Below are positions 51,396 through 59,548 of a DNA stretch of 64,000 bases, one piece after another. Origin of the DNA: Endoryza sp044226045. GTDB taxonomy: Bacteria > Bacteroidota > Bacteroidia > Chitinophagales > Chitinophagaceae. Within the stretch, counting starts at the first letter, position 1. Each line of letters opens with the position of its first letter. The stretch spans positions 1 through 64,000 of the forward strand of contig JBGAHR010000007.1 in the NCBI GenBank assembly GCA_044226045.1, given 5' to 3'. The position numbers and the translations under genes were made by a program. Below the pieces are notes generated by a model that did not search any database, was not told where the DNA came from, and worked only from the letters and a program-made list of their open reading frames with translations.

Positions 51396-52796
51396 ATGAA
51401 AGCTTTTTTAGACGAAGACTTTTTACTGGAATCGGAATCTGCCCGCGTATTGTACCACGATTATGCGAAACCGATGCCGGTGATCGACTATCACAATCAC
51501 CTGCCTCCGGATCAAATCGCTTCAGATCACCAGTTTGAAAACCTGACCAGAGCCTGGTTACAGGGTGATCACTATAAATGGCGGGCGATGCGCACCAATG
51601 GGGTAGAAGAAAAATTTATTACAGGTAATGCGGATGATGAAGAAAAGTTTCTCCAATGGGCTGCCACTGTTCCCTATACCCTTCGCAATCCGCTGTACCA
51701 TTGGACACACCTGGAGCTTCAACGATATTTCAACCGGCAGGAATTGCTGTCACCTGCAACCGCTCAGTCTATTTATCACGAATGCAGTCTTCTATTGCGA
51801 ACGAAAGAATTTTCCGTACGGAACCTGCTTCGGAAAATGAATGTAAAAGTGCTGTGCACCACAGATGATCCGGTGGATTCATTGGAGCATCATAAAATAA
51901 TTGGTGAATCCGGTTTTGACATCAAAGTGTTTCCTGCCTTCCGACCTGATAAAGCGATGATGGTTGACAGTGTCGCTGCATTCAATCAATATCTCGATAA
52001 ACTGGAATCAGCATCCGGTGTGTCTATCTCTCATTTTAATGACTTTCTTGACGCGCTCAGAAGTCGTCACGATTATTTTGCATCGATGGGTTGTACAATT
52101 TCCGACCACGGCCTGGAAACCATCTATGCCGAAGAATACACCGATGCGCAGATCCGTTCCATATTCGATCGCATCCGGTCGGGTAAAGAATTGACCATTC
52201 TGGAAAGCCGCCAGTTTAAATCTGCCATGCTGGTGATACTCGCTACCTGGGATTGGGAGAAGGGTTGGGTGCAGCAATATCATCTGGGTGCGCTTCGAAA
52301 CAACAATCAACGGATGTTAAGAGAATTGGGACCCGATACCGGTTGGGATAGTATTGGAGACTTTGATCAGGGAAGTGCGCTGTCCAGATTCCTCGACCGG
52401 CTGGATGCCAATAATCAACTGACCAGGACGATACTTTATAACCTCAATCCGGCCGATAATGAATTATTTGCTACCATGGCCGGCAATTTCAATGATGGCA
52501 GTATAGTGGGAAAAGTTCAGTGGGGATCAGCCTGGTGGTTTTTGGATCAGAAAGATGGGATGACCCAACAACTTAATACCCTTTCCCAAATGGGGTTGTT
52601 GAGTCGGTTTGTGGGAATGTTAACCGACAGCCGCAGTTTTCTTTCTTTTCCGCGTCATGAATATTTCAGGCGCATATTGTGTAATCTGATCGGGGGAGAG
52701 ATAGAGAAAGGAGAGTTACCTAACGACCTCCGGTGGATTGGAGGCATGGTGCAGGATATATGTTTCAATAACGCAAAAAAATACTTCGGCTGGTAA
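51396..52796 (+). CDS. uxaC: Glucuronate/galacturonate isomerase (UxaC)
   Basis: 466 residues, normal length. N-terminal MPVIDYHNHLPPDQIASDHQFENLTRAWLQGDHYKWRAMRTNGVEE has the amidohydrolase-type metal site (H-N-H) and the Trp-Arg block specific to UxaC. CTTDDPVDSLEHH, SDHGLETIYAEEYT, and GMLTDSRSFLSFPRHEYFRRILCNLIG are further signature regions. It isomerises D-galacturonate to D-tagaturonate and D-glucuronate to D-fructuronate. It overlaps kdgK by one base. Confidence 0.97.
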   Translation: MKAFLDEDFLLESESARVLYHDYAKPMPVIDYHNHLPPDQIASDHQFENLTRAWLQGDHYKWRAMRTNGVEEKFITGNADDEEKFLQWAATVPYTLRNPLYHWTHLELQRYFNRQELLSPATAQSIYHECSLLLRTKEFSVRNLLRKMNVKVLCTTDDPVDSLEHHKIIGESGFDIKVFPAFRPDKAMMVDSVAAFNQYLDKLESASGVSISHFNDFLDALRSRHDYFASMGCTISDHGLETIYAEEYTDAQIRSIFDRIRSGKELTILESRQFKSAMLVILATWDWEKGWVQQYHLGALRNNNQRMLRELGPDTGWDSIGDFDQGSALSRFLDRLDANNQLTRTILYNLNPADNELFATMAGNFNDGSIVGKVQWGSAWWFLDQKDGMTQQLNTLSQMGLLSRFVGMLTDSRSFLSFPRHEYFRRILCNLIGGEIEKGELPNDLRWIGGMVQDICFNNAKKYFGW

Positions 52797-53794
52797 TGTC
52801 AAAGGTTTTATGTTTTGGAGAGATTTTATTGAGAATGTCGCCTGCATTGGAAGGCCGATGGCTTCATGACGCAAACATGCCGGTGTACATTGGTGGCGCG
52901 GAACTGAATGCCGCCCATGCGCTGGCCAAATGGCAGGTGCCTGTAAAGTACTTCAGCGCAGGGCCTGATAATTATCTTACTCATGAAATGATTGCAGCCA
53001 TCCAGGAAAAACAAATTGACACCAGCGCGTTTCATTTTTCAGGAAGCCGGATTGGGACCTACTATTTGCCCCAGGGTGCAGACCTCAAACATGCAGGCGT
53101 TATCTACGATCGGGCCGGTTCCTCTTTTTCCGAATTGAATTTCGATGAAGTGAACTGGGATAAGGTTTTTGAAGAGGTCGATTGGCTGCACTTCAGTGCG
53201 ATCTGTCCAGGGCTGAGTCAAAACGCGGCTGATGTAACCCGCAGAGTGGTAGAGAAAGCTGTAGAAAAGGGAATCAAAATTTCCATCGATCTGAATTATC
53301 GGGCCAAATTGTGGCAATACGGCGTTCATCCCAGGCAGATAATGCCCGGGCTGACGATCCCAGCATCTGTAGTAATGGGAAATTTATGGGCAGTTGACCA
53401 GATGCTCAATATTTCAAATCCCCTCAACGATGGCAAAGGGAAAAGCAAGGAAGAATTAATTGAGGCAGGCCGTCAATCCATTTCCTTGCTGCGCCAGCAG
53501 TACCCAAATGCAGCAGTGATTGCCTATACCTTCAGAATGGAAGACTATTATTTTGCCGTATTGAGCAGGGAGGGAGCCTTGTATGTTTCCCGGAAACTTC
53601 CGCTCGATCGGATTACAGACCGGGTTGGCAGCGGTGATTGTTTTATGGCAGGGTTGATATTCGGACTTTGGAACAATCATCCTTCCCAGGATATCATTGA
53701 TTTTGCTTCCGCTGCTGCCGTTAATAAATTGAATGAAACCGGAGATACCACCAATAGCACCGAGGAACAGATCAGGAGTCGATTATTAAAGTAA
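52796..53794 (+). CDS. kdgK: 2-keto-3-deoxygluconate kinase (PfkB family)
   Basis: 332 residues with the PfkB/ribokinase fold: an N-terminal GEILLRMSPALEGRW, the GGAELNAAHALAKW substrate loop, and the C-terminal signature DRVGSGDCFMAGLIFGL holding catalytic Asp. It phosphorylates 2-keto-3-deoxygluconate to KDPG. The start ATG overlaps the uxaC stop (TAATG). No KDPG aldolase follows; a 370-bp AT-rich gap and DUF3800 gene come next. Confidence 0.9.
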   Translation: MSKVLCFGEILLRMSPALEGRWLHDANMPVYIGGAELNAAHALAKWQVPVKYFSAGPDNYLTHEMIAAIQEKQIDTSAFHFSGSRIGTYYLPQGADLKHAGVIYDRAGSSFSELNFDEVNWDKVFEEVDWLHFSAICPGLSQNAADVTRRVVEKAVEKGIKISIDLNYRAKLWQYGVHPRQIMPGLTIPASVVMGNLWAVDQMLNISNPLNDGKGKSKEELIEAGRQSISLLRQQYPNAAVIAYTFRMEDYYFAVLSREGALYVSRKLPLDRITDRVGSGDCFMAGLIFGLWNNHPSQDIIDFASAAAVNKLNETGDTTNSTEEQIRSRLLK

Positions 53795-54163
53795 TTGGAT
53801 ATAAATAAGGCCGGTAAAGCAAAACAATTTATTTTGTCCTATTTTAAAAAAATTCTGTGCAGTTGACAAAAAAAGTTATTTAGTGCTCCGTTTAGCTGAC
53901 ATGCCAGACACAATTTTTCTAAACGCAAATAGATGTAAAAACTTAGTCAAGTCTTAAGTGTTTGAAATTCACTGCATAATATTTTTTTTCTGATTTTTGC
54001 GATAATAATGAAAGAAAAAAATATTAATTTACGGCCTCTATAGGTAATTCCTTGGTAAAGTGTGGTGGTGAAACATCTGCCATAAATGTAGTGTAACTGC
54101 ATCGCTCCAAGGGTCTATTTTGCTAAATCGAATTAAAGGGGTGATTAAATTCACCCCTTTTTT
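53795..54163. other. 369-bp very AT-rich leader before the DUF3800 gene
   Basis: Markedly richer in A and T than the kdgK and MFS genes on either side. No frame with coding character. A possible stem CCTTGG (54050-54055) / CCAAGG (54107-54112) brackets about 50 bases, and a strong terminator hairpin follows at 54135-54163. The promoter of the DUF3800 gene was not found. Could encode a small RNA; unproven. Confidence 0.4.
54135..54163 (+). terminator. Intrinsic terminator ending next to the DUF3800 start codon
   Basis: AAAGGGGTGA (54135-54144), loop TTAAAT, TCACCCCTTT (54151-54160), then TTT. The ATG of the DUF3800 gene begins at 54164, directly after the U-tract. Either a short upstream RNA ends here, or read-through sets the level of the gene. 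Confidence 0.85.
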
Positions 54164-54829
54164 ATGCAAATATTTCTGGATGAAAGTGGAGATTTAGGTT
54201 GGACATTTAATAAACCTAATAGAGCTGGTGGTTCGAGTAGATTTATTACCATTGCAGGAATAGTAATCGATGAGGCTCACTCTAAGTACTTAAAAAGACA
54301 TATTTCCGACATATACAAAAAGTATAATCTCACGCCAAAAATTGAAAAGAAAGGTTGTAATTTCTCAGATGAACATGCTACCTATATAGCAACAAGCTTA
54401 TCAAAGTTGATTGCAAAAGCTCCATCACTTAAAATAATTTCCATTACAGCAAATAAATTGAATGTAGTTGAAAAACTTAGAAAGGATTGCAACATTTTCT
54501 ATAATTATATGCTTGGAGAGTTGTTGCCGGATGCATTTAAAAACCACAAAGAAGTAAATCTGATTTTAGATAAAAGGACTATTAAAGTTGATCATGGCAA
54601 TAATTTTGAGGCATATATAAAAACTAAATGTTGGGGAGAGTTGAGCATGGATATTGATATAGGTTGTCAGTACGATTCCAGCGATCAAAACGAAGGAATA
54701 TGGTTGGCCGATTGGATGGCAAACTGGATTTGGAGACGATATGAGGATAATGATACTGCTGCGTATGAGGTTATCAGAAGGCTAGCTGTAGAAAATTTTA
54801 TAGAAAAAACTTTATTTATTAGCAAATAA
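54164..54829 (+). CDS. DUF3800 (RNase H-like fold) protein inserted in the sugar operon
   Basis: 221 residues. The family signature DES is at residues 6-8 (MQIFLDESGDLGW), with a second acidic strand NLILDKRT and the helix GIWLADWMANWIW (A-D-x2-A type). These are the acidic residues expected for the two-metal RNase H-like site. DUF3800 proteins occur in mobile elements and defence islands; no substrate is established. Codon use is strongly A/T-ending, unlike the genes on either side, which suggests acquisition between kdgK and the transporter. The start is fixed by the conserved DES motif, which begins 5 residues in. Confidence 0.85.
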   Translation: MQIFLDESGDLGWTFNKPNRAGGSSRFITIAGIVIDEAHSKYLKRHISDIYKKYNLTPKIEKKGCNFSDEHATYIATSLSKLIAKAPSLKIISITANKLNVVEKLRKDCNIFYNYMLGELLPDAFKNHKEVNLILDKRTIKVDHGNNFEAYIKTKCWGELSMDIDIGCQYDSSDQNEGIWLADWMANWIWRRYEDNDTAAYEVIRRLAVENFIEKTLFISK

Positions 54830-54857
54830 TCGTTGATAAAGCTAATTTAAAGTATCT

Positions 54858-56159
54858 ATGATGCCCCAAAAAATGTCCAGTTACCGGTGGACCATTTGTG
54901 CACTGGTTTTTTTTGCCACCACCATCAACTACCTCGATCGGCAGGTAATCAGCCTCGTAAAGGAGTTTCTCGATAAGGAGTTTGGATGGACCAAATCCGA
55001 CTATGCCAATATCACGGTGGTATTTCAACTCACTTATGCGCTGGCGATGGTAGGGGCTGGCCGATTGATTGATAAGTTGGGAACCAAAATCGGATATGCG
55101 TTGTCGTTGACGTTGTGGAGCCTGGCGGCGATGGGGCACGCCTTTGTAAAAAGTACAGTGGGTTTTATGGTTGCCAGGGGCTTCCTGGGAGTTACGGAAT
55201 CCGGGAATTTCCCGGCGGCTATCAGAACCATCTCCGAATGGTTTCCGAAAAGAGAGCGGGCGCTGGCAACGGGTATATTTAATTCCGGGACAAATATCGG
55301 AGCCATTGTAGCTCCCCTTACCGTTCCCTATATCGCGGAAAAATGGAACTGGCGATGGGCATTTGTAATCACCGGTGCCGTGGGGCTGATCTGGTTGATA
55401 TTCTGGTTCTGGCTTTATGAAGTGCCTAAAAAACAAAAAAGACTCAGCGAGGAAGAATACAACCTGATTCATTCGGACAAGGAGGAGCAGACAGGTAGTA
55501 ACGATACCCAACATCCGAAAATATCATGGACCCGTTTGTTGCAGTTCCGGCAAACATGGGCGTTTATAATTGGAAAATTCCTGACAGATGGTGTGTGGTG
55601 GTTTTACCTTTTCTGGCTGCCTGATTTCCTCAATGAACAATTTCACCTGACTAAAACCGCCGTGGCGGTGCCGGTGGCGCTGGTTTATATAATCGCTACA
55701 TTCGGAAGTGTGTTCGGTGGGTGGCTGCCTTTGCATTTGATCCGGCGCGACTGGCAGGTATTCAAAGCTCGCAAAACATCCATGCTGATTTACGCGGCCT
55801 GCGCGCTTCCGGTATTGTCTGCCCTGTACCTGGGCATGTACAGTATGTGGTATGCGATTGTTATTATCGGATTCGTGGCTTCGGCCCACCAGGCCTGGAG
55901 CGCAAATATCTTCACAACCGTTTCCGACATGTTTCCCAAATATTCGGTTGCCTCGGTGACCGGACTGGGTGGAATGGCCGGTGGTCTCGGTGGCATGATC
56001 ATTTCAAAAACAGCCGGCTTGCTGCTTGATCACTTCAAAGGACAGGGTCATATTCAAACCGGCTACCTGATTATGTTTGTGTATTGTGGACTTGCTTATC
56101 TCTTTGCCTGGCTGATCATGCATCTGCTTGTTCCCAGGATGAAAGCGGTGGACATGTAA
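54858..56159 (+). CDS. exuT: MFS hexuronate-type transporter (ExuT-like)
   Basis: 433 residues with about 12 transmembrane helices and the anion:cation symporter signature: TINYLDRQVISL in helix 1, GRLIDKLGTKIGYALSLTLWSLAAMGHA (the MFS loop), RGFLGVTESGNFPAAIRTISEWFPKRERALATGIFNSGTNIGA. The R/E residues in GVTESGNFPAA are typical of the ACS family (ExuT, GarP). It would import galacturonate or glucuronate, completing the pathway with UxaC. Name given from family and context. Followed by repeats, not by another gene. Confidence 0.85.
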   Translation: MMPQKMSSYRWTICALVFFATTINYLDRQVISLVKEFLDKEFGWTKSDYANITVVFQLTYALAMVGAGRLIDKLGTKIGYALSLTLWSLAAMGHAFVKSTVGFMVARGFLGVTESGNFPAAIRTISEWFPKRERALATGIFNSGTNIGAIVAPLTVPYIAEKWNWRWAFVITGAVGLIWLIFWFWLYEVPKKQKRLSEEEYNLIHSDKEEQTGSNDTQHPKISWTRLLQFRQTWAFIIGKFLTDGVWWFYLFWLPDFLNEQFHLTKTAVAVPVALVYIIATFGSVFGGWLPLHLIRRDWQVFKARKTSMLIYAACALPVLSALYLGMYSMWYAIVIIGFVASAHQAWSANIFTTVSDMFPKYSVASVTGLGGMAGGLGGMIISKTAGLLLDHFKGQGHIQTGYLIMFVYCGLAYLFAWLIMHLLVPRMKAVDM

Positions 56160-56466
56160 AATGAGCCAATTAGTCAATTTGCCAATGAGCCAATGCAATT
56201 ACGGATTACGGATTACGAATGACGGATGGCGGATGATGAAAGAAATGAGTCAATGCAATGACAGGGAATCGCTCCCACTCGCGCTTCCGCTCCCACCCTC
56301 CCGGGCTGGCGCGGGTATGGTCAATAGGGGCTTAGTCCAATCAGAGTTCTGCAACCTACCCGTGCTACAGTTGCTCTAAAAGCGAGTGAAAGAGCCAGTG
56401 TGATAATTAGTCAATTATTTAATACGTCAATTCGTCATATTTCATTGGCAAATTAACTAATTGTCA
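56160..56466. repeat. Palindromic word arrays left of element copy C
   Basis: Begins one base after the transporter stop with atgagccaattagtcaatttgccaatgagcc words, then GATTACGGATTACGAATGAC (56208-56230), then a CCCACTCGCGCTTCCGC hexamer-like block (56270-56300). Further AATTAGTC/CAATTAACTAATTGTC words (56405-56466) lead to the element end. Nothing coding seen. Confidence 0.7.
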
Positions 56467-56835
56467 AATCACTGTTGTCCGGGGAAAGTGTCGAAGTCCA
56501 ACCTATTAAGCTGAAATAGTCATCTTTTTTGCCACTTTTTGAGAAATGAGCCCCCTTTTGTGAGCGGGTGCGAGATCGAGAGCGGACGTAATATGAGGAA
56601 GATTTTATTCCAGCGAGTCGCTGACGGGACTTTTTTTGTTTCGCCAAAAAAAGTCCCACAAAAAAAGGCGCCCAAAGCCGATATACAGCCCGGTTACCGT
56701 GGCCTATCGCCCAGCTTCGGTTCTTCGGTGGTGAACAGCGGTAGAATAAAGCCCGGCTATTGTTGAAATTTAGTTTGCTTTTTATAGTTAGGGGTTTGCT
56801 GTTCATTGGCAAATTGACTAATTGACGAATTGGCA
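56467..56835 (+). mobile_element. Dispersed terminal-inverted-repeat element, copy C (right end missing)
   Basis: Left end AATCACTGTTGTCCGGGG at 56467. Its first ~350 bases match copy A closely, including the GGGACTTTTTTT/AAAAAAAGTCCC hairpin (around 56626-56655) and the stretch up to GGTTTGCTGTTCATTGGC. It then runs into CAAATTGACTAATTGACG words and has no right-end inverted repeat. Differences from A include one extra T near 56525, which shifts the minus-strand frame. Confidence 0.65.
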
Positions 56836-56884
56836 AATTGCACTCCATCCGTCATTCGTAATCCGAAATCCGAAATCCGTAATC
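56800..56884. repeat. Word arrays right of element copy C
   Basis: cattggcaaattgactaattgacg words are followed by ATCCGTCATTCGTAATCCG and AAATCCGAAATCCGTAATCC, complementary to the arm at 56208-56230, so copy C sits inside a large loose inverted repeat. It ends at the stop codon of the YtxJ-like gene. Confidence 0.7.
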
Positions 56885-56885
56885 C

Positions 56886-57215
56886 CTACGCTGCCTGCTC
56901 TATGATTTCTTCCATCCTGATGCCGATGTGGCTTTCTTCATAGGTGCATTCTCCGTTTCGGATGAGGAGTACCTGGGGTGATTCGTGATGGACTTTGAAT
57001 GCTTCCGCCACCAGATTTGAAATTTCCCGATAGTTGATCAGGTCGAGGTAATAGAAGTCAATATTGTCGGGGGCAGTGCCTTTTTCAAGACGGCCCTTTG
57101 CGAGAGAAGAAGTACTGCAGCGGATGCTGTGTTTGAAGATAAGCTGAGGCTTTTGGAGAGACCGTTCTTTGATTTCAGCAATTTGGCTGACCGACACGAG
57201 AGGAATCCAGTTCAT
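56886..57215 (-). CDS. ytxJ: YtxJ-like monothiol redox protein (bacillithiol system)
   Basis: From ATG at 57215 the product is 109 residues, MNWIPLVSVSQIAEIKERS..., the usual YtxJ start; longer frames to 57260 add residues not in the family. The active-site motif is LIFKHSIRCSTSSLAKGRL, where YtxJ proteins have FKHSxRCxxSS with a single reactive Cys. The C-terminal HESPQVLLIRNGECTYEESHIGI matches the thioredoxin-like cis-Pro strand. Associated with bacillithiol-based de-thiolation in Firmicutes and Bacteroidota. Monocistronic. Confidence 0.9.
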   Translation of the reverse strand: MNWIPLVSVSQIAEIKERSLQKPQLIFKHSIRCSTSSLAKGRLEKGTAPDNIDFYYLDLINYREISNLVAEAFKVHHESPQVLLIRNGECTYEESHIGIRMEEIIEQAA

Positions 57216-57261
57216 AATAATCAAAACAAATTTTGCTGCACAAAGTTCAGTCATTGCCAAT

Positions 57262-57286
57262 TAAAAAAGGTTACCCTATGGTAACC
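57262..57286 (-). terminator. Terminator of the small lipoprotein gene
   Basis: GGTTACC-CTAT-GGTAACC (57269-57286), perfect 7-bp stem. On the minus strand it is followed by TTTTTTAATT. It lies 30 bases past the stop of the 40-residue gene and just upstream of ytxJ. Confidence 0.8.
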
Positions 57287-57316
57287 TCTGAAAAATAGTA
57301 TGATAGTCTTTTTGGA

Positions 57317-57439
57317 TTAACGACTTCCGTATCCAACAAAATTCTGCGTTGCTTTGCATCCGCCCCTGGATGCTGTGCAGGAGGTTACGGTAAATACAGC
57401 CAGTACAGCGATAATAGCAACAATAATAGTCCTTTTCAT
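57317..57439 (-). CDS. Tiny lipoprotein (40 aa)
   Basis: MKRTIIVAIIAVLAVFTVTS followed by Cys21 and TASRGGCKATQNFVGYGSR. The lysine/arginine start, hydrophobic core and V-T-S-C lipobox give a lipoprotein signal, leaving a 20-residue mature peptide with a second Cys. The short Gly/Cys-rich tail ending GYGSR is seen in other small Bacteroidota lipoproteins as I recall, function unknown. ATG 57439 is preferred because longer frames extend into non-coding DNA and lack a signal at the terminus. A terminator follows. Confidence 0.65.
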   Translation of the reverse strand: MKRTIIVAIIAVLAVFTVTSCTASRGGCKATQNFVGYGSR

Positions 57440-57703
57440 TTTTGTGGTATTTATGAAGTAAAAAATTAGCCTGATGACAAGGGCTGTTCGATCACCAGGT
57501 GATTCAAAGGAGCGGACAAACTTTTCTAAAGGGAAGGAAAATGAGAGATTTCCGAGGATTGGATAAATGAGTACGTAAAATAAAGGATAAAATCCCGCTT
57601 TCGCAAGCCCCGGTTCCGACAAAAGTCAAATGATTTCATAAAATCCTGGCTTTAAATGACAAACCCACCTGTTTTGGGTTATGTCAGCCTGTTCATAATA
57701 CTT

Positions 57704-57711
57704 ACATTTGC
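57704..57711 (+). promoter_or_regulatory. -7 box for the exonuclease gene
   Basis: TACATTTG (57704-57711) matches TAnnTTTG and lies 31 bases before ATG 57743. It sits inside the longer frame that starts at 57656, so the longer start is unlikely. Confidence 0.5.
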
Positions 57712-57742
57712 AACCGGAAACGGAAAAAACCTGATAATCCAT

Positions 57743-58510
57743 ATGCTTCAATTAACCAAGCCCCTGGCTTTTATTGATTTAGAAACGACAGGCATCAACC
57801 TGGGGTCGGATCGTATCATTGAAATCGCCATTGTCCGGATCGGCACGGATGGCAAACAACAGAACAAGCGCAAACTGATCAACCCGGAAATGCCCATTCC
57901 TCCGGCATCCAGTGATATTCATGGTATCACCGACGAGATGGTTAAGAATGCCCCCACTTTTAAACAGGTGGCCAATGAAGTAAAGCAGTTTATTGAAAAC
58001 TGTGACCTCGGCGGATATAACTCCAATCGATTCGATATACCCATGCTGGCGGAAGAATTCCTCCGCGCCGGCCTGGAATTCGACCTGCGAGGCAGGAGGC
58101 TGCTGGATGTGCAGAAAATCTTCCACATGATGGAGCAGAGGACCCTTTCGGCTGCCTATCGGTTTTATTGCAATAAAGAACACGAGGGCGCCCATAGCGC
58201 GGAAGCAGATGCACTGGCAACCTGGGAAATTCTCCTGGCTCAACTCCAGCGATACCCTCAGCTCGGCCTCACCGTCGACTCGGTTTTAAAAGTGACCGGA
58301 GAGGAAGAAATCGTCGATTTTGCGCGCAGGTTCATTATGGAGAAGGGCGTCGAAGTGTTTAATTTCGGCAAACACAAAGGCCGCGCTGTGGCAGATGTGC
58401 TCAGATCAGAACCCCAGTATTACGACTGGATGATGAAAGGCGATTTTCCCCTGCATACCAAGCAGAAACTGACCGAAATATTCAACCGAACTCTGTTAAA
58501 GAAGGAATAA
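57743..58510 (+). CDS. DnaQ-like 3'-5' exonuclease (DEDDh)
   Basis: 255 residues from ATG 57743. Motif Exo I is Asp12-x-Glu14 in AFIDLETTGINLGSDRIIEIAIV, Exo II Asp in GGYNSNRFDIPMLAEEFL, Exo III His/Asp in HSAEADALATWEILLA. That is the DEDDh set of the DNA polymerase III epsilon superfamily. The C-terminal FNFGKHKGRAVADVLRSEPQYYDWMMKGDFPLHTK is the exonuclease-associated block (FGKHKG...YYDWM...FP-x2-TK) common in Bacteroidota. Likely a repair or RNA/DNA trimming exonuclease. The 29-residue upstream extension to 57656 is rejected because of the promoter-like box inside it. Confidence 0.92.
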   Translation: MLQLTKPLAFIDLETTGINLGSDRIIEIAIVRIGTDGKQQNKRKLINPEMPIPPASSDIHGITDEMVKNAPTFKQVANEVKQFIENCDLGGYNSNRFDIPMLAEEFLRAGLEFDLRGRRLLDVQKIFHMMEQRTLSAAYRFYCNKEHEGAHSAEADALATWEILLAQLQRYPQLGLTVDSVLKVTGEEEIVDFARRFIMEKGVEVFNFGKHKGRAVADVLRSEPQYYDWMMKGDFPLHTKQKLTEIFNRTLLKKE

Positions 58511-58591
58511 AAGGTGTTTGGTGTATATTCTGTGAAAAACTGTAAGGTTCAAATAACGTATTTTTAGAAATATTCATACGGCTCTGTTATT

Positions 58592-59407
58592 TTGGAAAAG
58601 ATAGTCATCATACCTACTTACAACGAGAAGGAAAATATAGCCAACATCATCAGGGCCGTATTTTCCATGAAGGATGATTTTCATATTCTCGTCATCGATG
58701 ACGGTTCTCCCGATAATACTGCCGGCATTGTAAAACAGCTGCAATTGGAGTTTCCCGGACAACTGTTCCTGGAAGAAAGAAAGGGAAAGCTTGGACTGGG
58801 TACGGCCTATATCCACGGATTCAAATGGTCGCTGCGTAACGGATACCAGTACATTTTCGAAATGGATGCCGATTTTTCTCACAACCCGCATGACCTGAAA
58901 AGACTGTACAAAGCCTGCAAGGAAGAAGGGGCCGATATGTCTATCGGATCCCGCTACGTTAAAGGCGGCGGAACAGTCAACTGGCCCTGGGACAGAAACC
59001 TGCTGTCGAGAGGGGGCTCTCTCTACACGCGAATAATTACCTGGATACCGGTGAAAGATACCACCGCAGGATTCGTTTGTTACAGGCGGGAAGTGCTGGA
59101 ATCCATCAATCTCGATGAAATTACTTTCCTCGGTTATGCTTTTCAGATAGAGATGAAGTTTGCTGCCTGGAAACTGGGCTTTAAAATAAAAGAAGTGCCA
59201 ATCATATTCGAAGACCGTAAGTACGGCGCTTCAAAAATGCACAAAGGCATTGTCAAGGAAGGCATTCTCGGAGTACTCAAACTCCGCTGGTACAGTCTGT
59301 TCAAAGACTACCGCAATCGAGTAAAGAATAACTCGGTCGTATTCCCCAAAATCTCCCCGGAAGAAAAAAGCCAGCGAAAAGTGTCGTCTGGACAGGGAGT
59401 GGAGTAA
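58592..59407 (+). CDS. Polyprenol-phosphate mannosyl/glycosyltransferase (GT2)
   Basis: A 271-residue GT2 with EKIVIIPTYNEKENIANIIRAVF at the N-terminus, DDGSPDNTAGIV (metal/NDP site), MDADFSHNP (DxD) and GSRYVKGGGTVNWPWDRNLLSRGGSLYTRII. These are the marks of dolichol/polyprenol monophosphomannose synthases. It makes lipid-linked sugar donors for cell-envelope glycans. Start is TTG at 58592; the next Met would remove strand 1. It lacks the C-terminal transmembrane helices of longer family members. The C-terminal tail is hydrophilic. Confidence 0.9.
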   Translation: MEKIVIIPTYNEKENIANIIRAVFSMKDDFHILVIDDGSPDNTAGIVKQLQLEFPGQLFLEERKGKLGLGTAYIHGFKWSLRNGYQYIFEMDADFSHNPHDLKRLYKACKEEGADMSIGSRYVKGGGTVNWPWDRNLLSRGGSLYTRIITWIPVKDTTAGFVCYRREVLESINLDEITFLGYAFQIEMKFAAWKLGFKIKEVPIIFEDRKYGASKMHKGIVKEGILGVLKLRWYSLFKDYRNRVKNNSVVFPKISPEEKSQRKVSSGQGVE

Positions 59408-59410
59408 GAG

Positions 59411-59545
59411 CGTTTATCGTTTCACGTTTATCGTTTCACGTTGTTTAAGGCTTAGCATTCGGCTTCAACTACAAGTTTCGAATGGAGCAAGGCTACTTCA
59501 TTTGTAGTAAACAAACGTGAAACATGAAACGATAAACGATAAACG
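59411..59545. repeat. Inverted word array, family CGTTTATCG/CGATAAACG (locus 3)
   Basis: Left arm 59411-59442 (cgtttatcgtttcacg twice) and right arm 59513-59545 (aaacgtgaaac, then atgaaacgataaacg, then ataaacg) are complementary across a ~70-bp spacer. Between two convergent genes, as at locus 1. Confidence 0.75.
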
Positions 59546-59548
59546 AAC

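Noticed and set aside
54164..54829. Prophage or integrated element around DUF3800
   Set aside because: No integrase, attachment-site duplication or phage genes; one gene and its leader only. Kept as a putative single-gene insertion.
57656..57742. Longer start of the exonuclease
   Set aside because: A promoter-like TACATTTG box lies inside it and the extension is outside the exonuclease domain.
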